A DNA stretch of 64,000 nt from Corynebacterium tuberculostearicum (lineage in GTDB: Bacteria; Actinomycetota; Actinomycetes; Mycobacteriales; Mycobacteriaceae), in assembly GCF_030506365.1 (NCBI RefSeq), contig NZ_CP073092.1, positions 434,001 through 498,000 of the forward strand. Reading direction: 5' to 3'. Each line of letters starts with the position of its first letter. Within the stretch, counting starts at the first letter, position 1. Of the stretch, positions 45,740 through 54,630 are shown piece after piece. Position numbers and translations under genes: made by a program. Below the pieces are notes generated by a model that saw only the letters and a program-made list of their open reading frames with translations, had not been told where the DNA came from and did not search any database.

Positions 45740-46555
45740 ATGGAGCACCCCGCATATAGTCAATTGCGTCCCGTCAGCCAATCCGTAGGCGTAGTCCTTT
45801 GTGATAACCCCAGCTACACCGCCCTTGAGGGTACGAATACCTGGATTATTCGCGCCGCTGAAGACTCTCGGGCGATCGTCGTAGATCCGGGTCCCGAGGA
45901 TGAAGGCCATCTCAACGTTGTGCACCGCAACGCAGGTGAGGTGGCTTTGATTTTGATTACCCACCGCCACGATGACCACGCTTCGGGCGCACAGCGCTTG
46001 CGGCAGATGACCGGCGCCCCCATCCGCGCCTTCGATCCGAGCTACTGCAATGGTGCCGAGGCCCTCCAGGACGGCGAGCACATCTCCCTCGATGGCATCA
46101 CCCCAAGTCTCGAGGTCGTGCATACCCCAGGCCATACCGCGGATTCCACCTGCTTCTTTGTGTGGAGCGAGGAGGTAGGAAATTCCCGCCTCGAAGGCAT
46201 TATCTCTGGTGACACCATCGCCGGCCGCCACACCGTTCTCCTTTCGGAGACGGACGGTAACTTGGCCGATTACCTGCACACCCTCGACACCTTGGAAGAG
46301 CGCGGCAAGGATATTGCGCTGTTCCCAGGACACGGTCCGGACTTGGATGACACCTCTCAGGTGGCCCGCAAGTACATTGACCGCCGCCACTACCGTCTTG
46401 ACCAGATTAAAGAGATCCGCTCCCGCCTAGGCGATGATGTGGATTTGAATACCCTGGTCAACGAGATGTATGACGATGTGGACCCGGTGCTGCGCCACGC
46501 AGCCGAGCAGTCCACACGCACCGCGCTGAAGTACTTGGACGGCGAGGCTAAATAA
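45740..46555 (+). CDS. MBL-fold metallo-hydrolase
   Basis: 271 residues. The beta-lactamase-fold metal site is complete: ILITHRHDDHASGAQRLRQM (H-x-H-x-DH), EVVHTPGHTADSTCFFVWSE (third His), GIISGDTIAGRHTVL (bridging Asp) and LFPGHGPDLDD (last His). The C-terminal helix region (YRLDQIKEIRSRLGDDVDLN) is of the LACTB2/RNase-like subgroup. The start is leaderless (TAGGCT 7 nt before ATG), so it can be transcribed apart from the RidA gene 18 bp upstream. Substrate unknown. Confidence 0.92.
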   Translation: MEHPAYSQLRPVSQSVGVVLCDNPSYTALEGTNTWIIRAAEDSRAIVVDPGPEDEGHLNVVHRNAGEVALILITHRHDDHASGAQRLRQMTGAPIRAFDPSYCNGAEALQDGEHISLDGITPSLEVVHTPGHTADSTCFFVWSEEVGNSRLEGIISGDTIAGRHTVLLSETDGNLADYLHTLDTLEERGKDIALFPGHGPDLDDTSQVARKYIDRRHYRLDQIKEIRSRLGDDVDLNTLVNEMYDDVDPVLRHAAEQSTRTALKYLDGEAK

Positions 46556-46570
46556 GCCTGTCTCCGTTCG

Positions 46571-46603
46571 CCCCTCTTCCTCTTAGGTGGGAAGAGGGGT
46601 TTA
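46571..46603 (+). terminator. Intrinsic terminator after the MBL gene
   Basis: CCCCTCTTCC pairs with GGAAGAGGGG around TCTTAGGTG and is followed by TTT. Confidence 0.75.
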
Positions 46604-46738
46604 ACTCTGTTTGTGGGCTGAGGCAGGAGGCGCGCAGGGGCAACGTTTGGCCACGGAAAGGCCCGCAGGCGGTGCGGTGTGGAGCGTACTGTGGCCACAA
46701 GTGTGGTGCGGAACTGGTTAAAGAGGGGGCCAAAACCA

Positions 46739-46765
46739 GCGAAACCCCGCCGAAGCGGGGTAGCG
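46739..46765 (-). terminator. Terminator after glxR
   Basis: Minus strand: ACCCCGC, tetraloop TTCG, GCGGGGT, then TTCGCTGGTTTT. A UUCG tetraloop hairpin directly downstream of the glxR stop. Confidence 0.75.
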
Positions 46766-46778
46766 GGCTGGCGCGGTC

Positions 46779-47462
46779 TTAGCGAGCGCGGCGGGCGAGG
46801 TGCTCGGTATCGACGATGAGCACGGACTTGCCCTCGAGGCGGATCCAACCGCGGTGTGCGAAGGTGGCCAGCGCCTTGTTGACGGTCTCACGGGAAGCGC
46901 CCACCAGCTGGGCAATCTCTTCCTGGGTGAGGTCGTGGTTCACGCGCAGGGCGCTGCCTTCCTGAACACCGAAGCGGTTAGCCAGCTGCAGCAAGGTCTT
47001 TGCCACGCGGCCCGGAACGTCGGTGAAGATGAGGTCAGCCAGGTTGGCGTTGGTGCGGCGCAGGCGGCGTGCCAACACGCGCAGCAGCTGCTGGGCGATT
47101 TCGGGGTGGTCACCAACCCACTTCTTGAGCAGCTCGGAGTTCATGGTGGCGGCCTGAACCTCGGTCACGCACACGGCGGAAGAGGTGCGCGGGCCCGGAT
47201 CGAAGATGGACAGCTCGCCAAACATATCGGATGGGCCCATGACCGTCAGCAGGTTTTCGCGGCCGTCCGGGGCGTGGCGGGCGAGCTTAATCTTGCCCGA
47301 GGTGATGATGTACAAGCGGTCACCGGGCTCGCCTTCGTCGAAGATGGTGGTTCCGCGCGGGTAGCGCACGGTCTCCATCTGCTCGATAAGGTGCTGCACT
47401 GCAACGGGATCAACGCCTTGGAAGATTCCGGCGCGGGAGAGGATGTCCTGTACGCCTTCCAC
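46779..47462 (-). CDS. glxR: CRP/FNR-family cAMP-responsive regulator GlxR
   Basis: 227 residues, GTG start behind AAGGAG. The cyclic-nucleotide domain has IIEQ-type helices and the phosphate-binding cassette [20 protein letters not shown] (F-G-E-L-S-x..R-T/S-S). The long dimer helix follows ([20 protein letters not shown]), and the C-terminal winged helix has [20 protein letters not shown] as recognition motif. This is the corynebacterial global regulator GlxR (Crp orthologue). The neighbourhood nth-tlpA-nudix-marP opposite to it matches the Crp locus of mycobacteria. It is probably autoregulated. Confidence 0.95.
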   Translation of the reverse strand: MEGVQDILSRAGIFQGVDPVAVQHLIEQMETVRYPRGTTIFDEGEPGDRLYIITSGKIKLARHAPDGRENLLTVMGPSDMFGELSIFDPGPRTSSAVCVTEVQAATMNSELLKKWVGDHPEIAQQLLRVLARRLRRTNANLADLIFTDVPGRVAKTLLQLANRFGVQEGSALRVNHDLTQEEIAQLVGASRETVNKALATFAHRGWIRLEGKSVLIVDTEHLARRAR

Positions 47463-47587
47463 GTTTTACTCCTTGGATGTCGACTACGAAAGTCCATAGA
47501 TGAGCCTGTGCCACATCTGGGTGCGGTCTTTCATGCACTCGACAATGCGGAACAAGCGGGGTCACTGTGTAACGCGTTTCATCTTAC

Positions 47588-47603
47588 AGTGTAATTGGTC
47601 ACT
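47588..47603. promoter_or_regulatory. Putative GlxR/CRP site upstream of glxR
   Basis: AGTGTAATTGGTCACT has GTG and CAC half-sites spaced as in the CRP-type consensus TGTGA-N6-TCACA. It lies about 125 bp upstream of glxR. A second imperfect site (GTGAAATTTTGTCAC) follows at about 47615. Confidence 0.5.
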
Positions 47604-47684
47604 TTTGGTACTTCAGTGAAATTTTGTCACACTATAGAAACTCTACTCGTGCTAGTGCACGGTTCAGGCCAGCAGTTTTGCTGC

Positions 47685-47774
47685 CTAGTCAGCAAAAACG
47701 ACTGCCTCAAGCTTTTCCATCAGGAGGGCGAAAAGGGCGATGGCAAGTGGTACCAGAATCACGAGTGAAATCAT
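47685..47774 (-). CDS. 29-residue single-helix membrane peptide
   Basis: ATG 47774 to TAG 47685. The peptide starts MISLVILVPLAIALFALLME and ends with a short charged tail, KLEAVVFAD. One transmembrane helix fills residues 3-19; the P in the helix and the EKLE tail recall KdpF-like miniproteins. AGGAA lies close before the ATG, and TAGACT is 8 nt upstream. It is divergent from nth across a 28-bp gap and downstream of the glxR promoter region on the opposite side. A small membrane protein between crp and nth is also annotated in mycobacteria, which gives it modest support. Confidence 0.5.
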   Translation of the reverse strand: MISLVILVPLAIALFALLMEKLEAVVFAD

Positions 47775-47802
47775 GTTTTCCTAGTCTACTAAGCTAAACC
47801 CC

Positions 47803-48459
47803 ATGAATTCAGCACTGTCAGCGGCCAGCGCGCCGGAGCTGCGCGCACCGGAGATAAATCGGCGTTTGGCGCAGGAGTACCCGGATGCACGGTGTGCCTT
47901 GGATTATGACTCCCCGCTGCAGCTGCTCATTGCTACCGTTCTTTCCGCACAATGCACGGATGAACGCGTGAATTCGGTGACCCCTGAACTCTTTGCCCGC
48001 TACCCAGAGGCGGCAGACTATGCGGCTGCGCAGCGCTCGGACTTGGAGAGCATCCTGCGGCCGTTGGGCTTTCAGCGCGCCAAGGCGGGGCACCTTTTGG
48101 GCATCGGGGAGAAGCTGGTGGCAGATTTTCAAGGGCAGGTACCGCGCACGGTCAGAGAACTGACCAGCTTGCCCGGTGTTGGTCGCAAGACCGCACTGGT
48201 GGTGCTCGGAAATGCTTTCGGGATCCCCGGACTGACCGTGGATACGCACTTTAGCCGCCTCATGCAGCGGCTCGGGCTGACGGGGGAGAAGACGCCGGTC
48301 AAGATTGAGCGGGACATCGCTCAGCTCGTGCCGGAGGAAGAGTGGACGATGTTTTCGCACCGCGTGATCTTTCACGGGCGCCAGGTATGTCATGCGCGCA
48401 CGCCGGAGTGCGATGCATGCGTTCTGCGGGATATGTGTCCAGCCGCTCGTGGGCGCTAG
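47803..48459 (+). CDS. nth: Endonuclease III
   Basis: 218 residues. Nth removes oxidised pyrimidines and nicks the abasic site. SPLQLLIATVLSAQCTDERV is the family opening. The helix-hairpin-helix LTSLPGVGRKTALVVLGNAF holds the catalytic Lys, and PGLTVDTHFSRLMQRLGLT holds the catalytic Asp. The 4Fe-4S loop is CHARTPECDACVLRDMC (C-x6-C-x2-C-x5-C). The start is leaderless (TAAGCT, 7 nt, ATG). Confidence 0.96.
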   Translation: MNSALSAASAPELRAPEINRRLAQEYPDARCALDYDSPLQLLIATVLSAQCTDERVNSVTPELFARYPEAADYAAAQRSDLESILRPLGFQRAKAGHLLGIGEKLVADFQGQVPRTVRELTSLPGVGRKTALVVLGNAFGIPGLTVDTHFSRLMQRLGLTGEKTPVKIERDIAQLVPEEEWTMFSHRVIFHGRQVCHARTPECDACVLRDMCPAARGR

Positions 48460-48468
48460 GCTAACGGT

Positions 48469-49032
48469 ATGAAGAACTACGTCCTTGGCACGGTAATTGC
48501 CGCGATCCTCATTGCCGTCATTGCGGTAGCTGGGGTCTCGCAGTTGCGGGGTGGGGACGGATCCGAGGAGGCGTCACCAAGCGAGGCTTCCCCGCAAGAA
48601 GTCCCGCAGCGCCCAGACTGCCCGGCCGGCACTGTGGCTGGGGTAGAGCTGGAGTGCCTAGGCGGTGCGGCCGCCGGAAAGCCGGCCGATGAGGGCGTAT
48701 CCGTGGTTAACGTGTGGGCGTGGTGGTGCGAGCCGTGCCGCGCGGAGCTTCCCTATCTGCAGGATGTGGCGGAAGCGCACCCGGACTGGCAGGTCGTAGG
48801 CGTGCACGCGGATAAGAATGCGGGAAATGGCGCGGCCTTCTTGAATGACCTGGGCGTGGAGCTGCCGAGCTTTCAGGATTCGGATAATAAGTTCGCCGGT
48901 GAGCTGGGCCTGCCGGGCGTGGTGCCGGTGACCGTGGTGTTAAAGGACGGCGAGGTGCGCAAGCAATTTGCGCAGCCGTTTAGCTCCGCAGCGGAGATTG
49001 AAAAGGCCGTGGAGGAGGCGATTGCGGCATGA
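48469..49032 (+). CDS. Membrane-anchored TlpA-like thioredoxin
   Basis: 187 residues. An N-terminal signal-anchor (NYVLGTVIAAILIAVIAVAG) and a Ser/Glu/Pro linker lead to the thioredoxin fold outside the membrane: SVVNVWAWWCEPCRAELPYL with the W-C-x-x-C active site (CEPC), and the cis-Pro loop LGLPGVVPVTVVLKDGEV. Two extra Cys (DCPAGT, LECLGG) precede the fold. It probably keeps exported Cys-proteins or haem-binding sites reduced. TAGGCT 6 nt before the ATG overlaps the nth stop. Its 3' end overlaps the NUDIX gene by 4 bp. Confidence 0.9.
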   Translation: MKNYVLGTVIAAILIAVIAVAGVSQLRGGDGSEEASPSEASPQEVPQRPDCPAGTVAGVELECLGGAAAGKPADEGVSVVNVWAWWCEPCRAELPYLQDVAEAHPDWQVVGVHADKNAGNGAAFLNDLGVELPSFQDSDNKFAGELGLPGVVPVTVVLKDGEVRKQFAQPFSSAAEIEKAVEEAIAA

Positions 49033-49730
49033 GTCAACTCCTTCCCGAGCGCACGCCAGAATGGCTCAAGCCGGCGCTGGGGGTAGACCCCAGCCAGGTG
49101 CAAGAGCTCATTGGCAACCGCCAGGCTTCGTCCCTCAACGGCACTAATGTGCAGGTGCCGGTCAAGCGGGAAGCGGCCGTGCTCATGCTGCTGAGCGGTG
49201 AGAGCGCGGAGGAGGCCAGCATCTTGCTCACGCATCGCTCGCCGTCCATGCGCTCGCACTCGGGCCAGATTGCCTTTCCCGGCGGACGCCGGGATCCCGC
49301 CGATACCTCCCTGGTAGATACCGCGCTGCGGGAAGCCTGGGAGGAAACGGACCTGCAGCGCAACTCCGTGACCCCGCTGGAGCAGTGGGAGCAGCTGCAT
49401 ATCCGCGCCACCGGCAATCCGGTGAGCCCCATTTTGGCGCATTGGACCCAGCCGGGGGAGGTCTATCCCGCCAGCCCCGATGAAACCGATGACGTGTTTC
49501 TCGTGCCTATCCGGGAGCTGGTCGATCCGCGCAACCGCTTCATGGTGGGCTTTAGAAAATGGCAAGGACCAGCATTTCACGCCAATGGTTACGTCATTTG
49601 GGGCTTTACCGCCGGCGTGCTCTCGGCACTATTGCAACACGCCGGGTGGAGCGTTCCATGGGATAACAATTCAGTCATGGACCTGCGTGACTCCCTCACA
49701 AACTCCCGCAATAATGAGAAGATGTCCTAA
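49029..49730 (+). CDS. NUDIX hydrolase, CoA-pyrophosphatase type
   Basis: 233 residues. The NUDIX box is GRRDPADTSLVDTALREAWE plus ETDL (G-x5-E-type start with R-E-x-x-E-E core). It is preceded by the CoAse signature SHSGQIAFPGG, known from NUDT7/8 and YeaB-like enzymes that cleave coenzyme A. VSPILAHWTQPGEVYPASPD is the downstream substrate region. ATGA overlap with the tlpA-like gene shows coupling. The order nth-tlpA-nudix-marP is conserved in mycobacteria. Confidence 0.9.
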   Translation: MSQLLPERTPEWLKPALGVDPSQVQELIGNRQASSLNGTNVQVPVKREAAVLMLLSGESAEEASILLTHRSPSMRSHSGQIAFPGGRRDPADTSLVDTALREAWEETDLQRNSVTPLEQWEQLHIRATGNPVSPILAHWTQPGEVYPASPDETDDVFLVPIRELVDPRNRFMVGFRKWQGPAFHANGYVIWGFTAGVLSALLQHAGWSVPWDNNSVMDLRDSLTNSRNNEKMS

Positions 49731-49787
49731 CCGCTGCTGCCGCGGTACGTATACGTCTTAAACCCCAGATAGAAAGAACCCATAGCC

Positions 49788-50984
49788 ATGACTCCTGCGC
49801 TCATCGTTGACGGCCTGATTGTGGTCGCCGTCCTCATAGCGCTCCTGAGTGGGTGGCGCAATGGCGCCCTCGCGGCGGTATTGGCCTCCATTGGTGTGGG
49901 CGCTGGGGTAGTGCTAGGCATTGCCGTGGCCCCGGCCGCCCTGCGCTTGGTGGAGCAGCCCTCGCTGCGCTTGCTGCTATTGGTGGGAATCCTGGTGCTT
50001 TTTGTGGGCATCGGGCAGCTTATCGGATCCTCGTTGGGCGGCAGCGTGCGCGATCGCATGAAGGCGCGCAAGACGCAGCGCCTCGATTCCGCCGTGGGTG
50101 CGGTTTTTCAAGCCTTTGCCGCCTTGGTGGTGATATGGCTCATTTCTATCCCTGTGGCCACCAATTTAGGCGGTGCGGCCGGCCAGGGCCTGCGCGATTC
50201 CCGCATCTTGGGCAAGCTCAACTCGGCCGCACCGGCGCAGGTAGCGTCGCTGCCCAATGGGGTGGCGGCGATGCTCAACGAGTCCGGCCTGCCGCCGCTA
50301 GTCTCGCCGTGGCAAAACTCGATTAGCACCGAGGAAGTAGAAGAGCCGGACCCAGACGTGCAGGATCCGGAGATGGTGCGGCGCATGCGGCCGTCTATCA
50401 TTCACGTGCTTGGCGACGCCGAAGAGTGCTCCCGCCGCCTCATGGGTTCCGGCTTCGTGGCGGCCGATGACTACGTGATCACCAATGCTCACGTAGTGGC
50501 CGGCACGCAGACCGTGCGCTTGGATACCAAGGTGGGCCTCAAGGACGCGACCGTGGTCTACTACAACCCGGATGTGGATGTGGCGGTGCTGCACTCGCGC
50601 GACCTGGGCATCGATCCACTGCCATGGGCCCAGGCCCCGGCCCAGACGGGCGATGATGCCATGGTTATGGGCTTCCCGCACTCCGGGCCTTTCGACGCTG
50701 AGATGGCGCGCGTGCGCGATCGCATCACCATTTCCGGCCCGGATATCTACTCGCATGGTCGCGTGGAACGCGATTCCTACACCGTGCGCGGCAAGATCCA
50801 ACAAGGAAATTCCGGCGGACCGCTGGTCAACACGGCCGGCGAGGTCCTCGGTGTGGTCTTTGGCGCCTCGGTGGATGATTCCGAGACGGGCTATGCCTTA
50901 ACCGCCGATGAAGTCAACGCCCAGATCGGAGACATCACGCAGCTTACCCACCCGGTTGATACCGGGGAGTGCGTGGCGCACTAG
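49788..50984 (+). CDS. marP: MarP-like membrane serine protease
   Basis: 398 residues. The first 150 residues hold four membrane helices of the CvpA/colicin V type (LIVDGLIVVAVLIALLSGWR and following). A trypsin-like protease domain lies outside: His in GSGFVAADDYVITNAHVVAG, Asp in NPDVDVAVLHSRDL and Ser in IQQGNSGGPLVNTAGEV. A disulfide may link the Cys in DAEECSRR with that in DTGECVAH. In mycobacteria MarP (Rv3671c) protects against acid and oxidants by processing peptidoglycan hydrolases. Synteny and architecture agree. Confidence 0.9.
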   Translation: MTPALIVDGLIVVAVLIALLSGWRNGALAAVLASIGVGAGVVLGIAVAPAALRLVEQPSLRLLLLVGILVLFVGIGQLIGSSLGGSVRDRMKARKTQRLDSAVGAVFQAFAALVVIWLISIPVATNLGGAAGQGLRDSRILGKLNSAAPAQVASLPNGVAAMLNESGLPPLVSPWQNSISTEEVEEPDPDVQDPEMVRRMRPSIIHVLGDAEECSRRLMGSGFVAADDYVITNAHVVAGTQTVRLDTKVGLKDATVVYYNPDVDVAVLHSRDLGIDPLPWAQAPAQTGDDAMVMGFPHSGPFDAEMARVRDRITISGPDIYSHGRVERDSYTVRGKIQQGNSGGPLVNTAGEVLGVVFGASVDDSETGYALTADEVNAQIGDITQLTHPVDTGECVAH

Positions 50985-51895
50985 CAGTGTTCTTGTAGCC
51001 AGGCCGCTAGCGTGGAAACGAAATCCGCCGGTGCTTCCAGGTGCGGAAGGTTCTTCGCGCCGGGGATGGTCGTGGTGGTAAATCCGCGGCGGGCGCGCGA
51101 GGCGGCGCGGCGGACCACGGGGTTCCACAGTCGCTGCTGGGCGTGGATGAAGAGCACGGGGCGCTCTACTGCTAGTTCCACCCAGGTCAAGGGAACCACG
51201 GCGGTGCGCATGCGGTGGTTCCACAAGATTCCACGGCGGACGCTGCCGATGCGGGAGGCGCGCAGGCGGAGATCGAGGATGCGGTCTAGGGTGGCGTCGG
51301 CAAGCAAAGGCCCCGTATCCAGCTCCAGCTCTTTGCGGTAGGCGCGCGGGCTAAGTAGTAGGTTCTGGGCGCGGGTAACGCGCGGCAGGCGGCACAGCAG
51401 CGAGCGCAGGTTAATCCAGCCAAAATCCCACGGCCGGGCGGCAATCGCGCGGCGCAGATCTACCGGGTGGGCGGCGGAAATGGAGGCCAGGCCGCGCACC
51501 CGCTCAGGGCGTTCTGCGGCCAAACACCATGCCACGGCGCCACCCGTATCGGCGCCCACCACAAAGGCATCGTCATGGCCCAAGGCCTGAATGAGCCCGC
51601 TAATATCGCCCACCAAGGTGCGGATATCCTGCCCCGCATCAATGGGCGGCTTATCGGACATGCCAAAGCCCCGCATATCCACGGCCGCGACGTGGAAGCC
51701 ACGTTGGGCAAGCGGCGCTACGACGTCCTGATAGTCGAACCACCCGCCAAAAGCGCCGTGGATGAGCACCACGAGTGGTTGCGTGCTATCGCCCGCCGTG
51801 GCGACGTGCAGGCGGATGCCGCGGGTGTGGACGAACTCATGCGCATAAGGTCCATCCAGCTCCACCGTTGAGGGAGGCAGGGGTGCGAAGGCCAT
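50981..51895 (-). CDS. Alpha/beta hydrolase, epoxide-hydrolase type (EphE-like)
   Basis: 304 residues. The oxyanion turn is VLIHGAFGGWFDYQDV. The cap-proximal VDMRGFGMSDKPPIDAGQDI is typical of epoxide hydrolases. The nucleophile elbow AFVVGADTGGAVAWCLAAER has Asp, not Ser, as expected for this subclass. The last His of the triad is probably in the C-terminal AKNLPHLEAPADFVS. It overlaps the marP stop region by 4 bp in convergent orientation, as EphE does in mycobacteria. Substrate unknown. GAAAGG precedes the ATG. Confidence 0.85.
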   Translation of the reverse strand: MAFAPLPPSTVELDGPYAHEFVHTRGIRLHVATAGDSTQPLVVLIHGAFGGWFDYQDVVAPLAQRGFHVAAVDMRGFGMSDKPPIDAGQDIRTLVGDISGLIQALGHDDAFVVGADTGGAVAWCLAAERPERVRGLASISAAHPVDLRRAIAARPWDFGWINLRSLLCRLPRVTRAQNLLLSPRAYRKELELDTGPLLADATLDRILDLRLRASRIGSVRRGILWNHRMRTAVVPLTWVELAVERPVLFIHAQQRLWNPVVRRAASRARRGFTTTTIPGAKNLPHLEAPADFVSTLAAWLQEHC

Positions 51896-52016
51896 GGTGC
51901 CGCCTTTCTATAGTTGGGGCAGAAACGGTAGAGAAAAGGGGGAGGAAGTACACAAAATCCGCCCCAGGCTAGCTAGGGCGGATAGAGGGGTGCACGTACG
52001 CGTGGCGCCTGCCGGT

Positions 52017-52520
52017 TTAGGTGTAGAGGCCGTGGGTGTTCTTACGGTCCAGGGACTTCTGCGCCTTGCCCGGAACCAGGTTCTTGAGCTCCTTGGTGGA
52101 GTCAATGGTCTTTTGCGGGGCCTTGACCTGCTTGACGTTCTTCAGACCAACGAAAGCCAGGATGCCGGCGAGGACGATCATGATCAAGAAGACGATCAGG
52201 AACGCAGCCCAGCGGTCCAACCAGACGGCGAGAAGCTCGGCTAGGAAGAAGAAAAAGAAGAAGGAGCTATACAGCGCGATGGTGCCTGCGCCGCCGAAGA
52301 GGCCTGCACCGATGCCGCCCTTCTTAGCGGACTCTGCCAGCTCGGTCTTGGCTAGCTCCACCTCGGAGCGCACGAGCTGGGACATCTGCTCGGTGGCGTT
52401 GGAGACCAGCTGGCCTACCGAGGTCTCGGACGAGGACGTATCCACGTCACTCAAAGGGATAGAGTTCACCTTCGGTGCAAATTGATCAGTACCGTCGGTA
52501 AAAAGTCCGTCGTTGCTCAC
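52017..52520 (-). CDS. Phage-holin-superfamily III membrane protein
   Basis: 167 residues, GTG start behind GAGGAGA. A helical N-terminal region (VGQLVSNATEQMSQLVRSEV, then ELAKTELAESAKKGGIGAGL) precedes two adjacent helices (GTIALYSSFFFFFFLAELLA and WAAFLIVFLIMIVLAGILAF) and a basic tail. This is the actinobacterial 'phage holin family' (DUF1469-type) layout; despite the name it is a core gene next to ephE. Function is not established. Confidence 0.82.
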   Translation of the reverse strand: MSNDGLFTDGTDQFAPKVNSIPLSDVDTSSSETSVGQLVSNATEQMSQLVRSEVELAKTELAESAKKGGIGAGLFGGAGTIALYSSFFFFFFLAELLAVWLDRWAAFLIVFLIMIVLAGILAFVGLKNVKQVKAPQKTIDSTKELKNLVPGKAQKSLDRKNTHGLYT

Positions 52521-52634
52521 GATTAATTCTCCTCGCGTTTATCTAAACCTTGTAATGTCCCCAATAATAATGGAATCACTATTATCCCATGGTGCCACGC
52601 ATACTTAGGGACTTCCACGGCTATCCTAATGGAT

Positions 52635-53345
52635 ATGTCAGAAAATGACGCGTTATCCCCGCTGTTTCGCCTGCCGGGGGTGAAAGAAAGTGCAGAAAAG
52701 GCCGCCGCTGCCATCGCCCGTGCACACCGCCGACCTGCAGGATTGCGCAAGTTTGAGGTTATCTCTGCGGAGTCCCTCATGCGCGGCGCCCGCGCCAGCG
52801 TGGCGCTGGACGGCCACGCTATCCCCCCACATCCGGGACCGGAAGATATGGAAGAAGGGCCGCTGGCCAGCGCTGTCAGCGCCTATTCCGTGGCCGCCCC
52901 GGAACTCTTAGATGCTACGGTGCGCTCCTTTGCCCGGGCACCGCTGCAGGTACTGGCCCGCATCGATGTAGCGGCCGGCGGTACCGGCATTCCGGCCGGC
53001 GAGAGTGCGCGCTTGCAAGGATTGGGACGGCTCATCGCGCAGGGTGACGGCCCTGCCTTCGATCTCTTGCTGCCGAGTGTGGTCCATGCCGAGATTGCTG
53101 CTGGCGAGTTCTTTGGCCCTCGCAGTGGCCTCGTCGCCCGCGTTGCCTCCCGCCTCGCCGCGGTGCATACGGGCTTTGACCCGCGCGGTTTCGCCGTGCC
53201 CGAGGTCTACTACACCCGCCACCGCGCCGAGTATGCCGCCGCGGTGGGCAATTACCGCACTTCGCTTGCCGACGCCCTCTTAACCCACCTCGCCGCCTGG
53301 ACCGCCGGCGGCAAAGAAGCCGACGCGATTGTCCGCGCGGCCTAG
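52635..53345 (+). CDS. Conserved actinobacterial protein of the ssd-tad neighbourhood
   Basis: 236 residues from ATG 52635, which has TATCCT 7 nt upstream; an ATG two codons earlier falls inside the spacer. The protein is Ala-rich and mainly helical, with no signal peptide: SPLFRLPGVKESAEKAAAAI, FEVISAESLMRGARASVALD, VLARIDVAAGGTGIPAGESA and a C-terminal TSLADALLTHLAAWTAGG. An uncharacterised gene occupies the same place in mycobacteria (between the acetyl-CoA synthetase region and the HAD gene). The function is not known to me. Confidence 0.75.
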   Translation: MSENDALSPLFRLPGVKESAEKAAAAIARAHRRPAGLRKFEVISAESLMRGARASVALDGHAIPPHPGPEDMEEGPLASAVSAYSVAAPELLDATVRSFARAPLQVLARIDVAAGGTGIPAGESARLQGLGRLIAQGDGPAFDLLLPSVVHAEIAAGEFFGPRSGLVARVASRLAAVHTGFDPRGFAVPEVYYTRHRAEYAAAVGNYRTSLADALLTHLAAWTAGGKEADAIVRAA

Positions 53346-54223
53346 GAGGCGCGCCGTGGGCCCCGCTTGGGCGGGCCGGGGCGGCCCGGGTGCTGGGCGA
53401 GCCACAGGCCAGCGCCGATAACTGCCGCGGTACCCGCCAGAACGGAGGCTCCGATTCCAATTTCCTTGGCGGTTGGCGCAGGCAGGAGCGGCACCGGGTC
53501 CTTAAAGGAGCGGATCTCCCAGTGGTGGGCGAGGGCGTGGCGCTTTAGCTGCTTGTCCGGGTTGACGGCGACGGGGTGGCCTACCTTTTCCAGCATCGGG
53601 ATATCCGTCGCGGAATCCGAGTAGGCGTAGCTGGCAGCAAGGTCGAGGTTTTCTGCCGCTGCGGTCCGCTCCAGGGCCTCCGCTTTAGTGGGGCCCTTGC
53701 AGTAGAAGAGCACCTCGCCGGTAAAACGGCCGTTTTCCTCTGCCAATTCGGTGGCGATGACGTGCTCGACGCCGAGTTCCTCTGCGATGATGTCCACCAG
53801 CACGGCCGCGGAGGCAGAGACGATGACCACGTGGTGGCCAGCGGCGCGGTGGGCGCGGATGAGTTCGCGGGCCTCGGCATAAATGGAGGGCGTGACCACG
53901 TGATGCATGGTGTCGCGGGCGATGGCGCGCACCTCGTCCACGGACCAGCCCGTGACCAGTGTGGTGAGCTGGTCGCGGGTGGAATCCATGCCTTCGCTGG
54001 TTAGGCCAGAAAACATATAGCTGGCCTTAGCAAGTGATAGCTGCAGTGCTTCGGCCGGCGAGATGAGCCCGTTGTGGAGGAACTCGCGGCCAAACGCATA
54101 GGCCGAGGAGGTGGCGATGATGGTCTTATCGAGATCGAAAAACGCCGCGGTGCGTGCGGGATCGCCGCCGGTGCGGGTGGTGGCGGCGCGGCGGGGATGA
54201 CGGGGCTCGCGGGTAGTAGTCAT
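53342..54223 (-). CDS. HAD-IB family phosphatase (SerB-like)
   Basis: 293 residues from ATG 54223; the frame is open 26 codons further. HAD motif I is AAFFDLDKTIIATSSAYAFG (D-x-D-x-T), motif II VVIVSASAAVLVDIIAEELG (S), motif III with Lys in YCKGPTKAEALE and motif IV SYAYSDSATDIPMLEKVGHP (D-x3-D). A C-terminal hydrophobic helix (GIGASVLAGTAAVIGAGLWL) and a basic tail suggest membrane association. Orthologues sit beside ssd in mycobacteria. Substrate unknown; phosphoserine-like or lysolipid phosphates are possible. Confidence 0.88.
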   Translation of the reverse strand: MTTTREPRHPRRAATTRTGGDPARTAAFFDLDKTIIATSSAYAFGREFLHNGLISPAEALQLSLAKASYMFSGLTSEGMDSTRDQLTTLVTGWSVDEVRAIARDTMHHVVTPSIYAEARELIRAHRAAGHHVVIVSASAAVLVDIIAEELGVEHVIATELAEENGRFTGEVLFYCKGPTKAEALERTAAAENLDLAASYAYSDSATDIPMLEKVGHPVAVNPDKQLKRHALAHHWEIRSFKDPVPLLPAPTAKEIGIGASVLAGTAAVIGAGLWLAQHPGRPGPPKRGPRRAS

Positions 54224-54430
54224 GATGTGCTGCCGAGTGTAGCCGCCCTCAGCGCTTGCTGGTGTAGAAGTGGCTGACGTTAACGGTGATTTGTATGCCA
54301 CTAATGTGGGATTGGGAACCCGCGTGGGGGTGGCGCTGAGTGAACATGCATTCGGTGCAGGTCAGCGCCGTGACCGTGGAAATCTGCTGTTAGCTGTTGT
54401 GATTGGGTGGCGAACATGTCATAATAATGC

Positions 54431-54535
54431 GTGCAAGGCCCCGATATACTGTGCGGCCTGCCCCGGCTCACCCCCCCGAGGCCGGGTTACTGACGGCCCG
54501 CGCGCACACCCCCCCGATGCGCGGGCCGTCACCTA
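54431..54535 (+). ncRNA. 6C RNA (actinobacterial, B11-type)
   Basis: Two hairpins each carry a run of seven C in the loop. The first is CCCGGC/GCCGGG (54462-54467 / 54481-54486) with loop TCACCCCCCCGAG. The second has a perfect 12-bp stem, GACGGCCCGCGC/GCGCGGGCCGTC (54492-54503 / 54519-54530), with loop containing ACCCCCCCGA. This is the definition of the 6C motif, and the place upstream of ssd matches the mycobacterial B11 locus. A promoter is readable upstream: TTGTGA, 17 bp, CATAAT (54398-54426). The exact ends are estimated. Confidence 0.88.
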
Positions 54536-54558
54536 TATCTACCGCCGTGCGGTGCCGG

Positions 54559-54630
54559 TTATCCACAGAATTTTGGTTGAAACGACAACCAAATCGCGCC
54601 TACATGGTGACGTCTGGCGGGTTATCCACA
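54559..54630 (+). promoter_or_regulatory. Two direct DnaA boxes upstream of ssd
   Basis: TTATCCACA at 54559-54567 and 54622-54630, same orientation, in the 150 bp between 6C RNA and ssd. Both match the DnaA consensus exactly. Confidence 0.65.
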
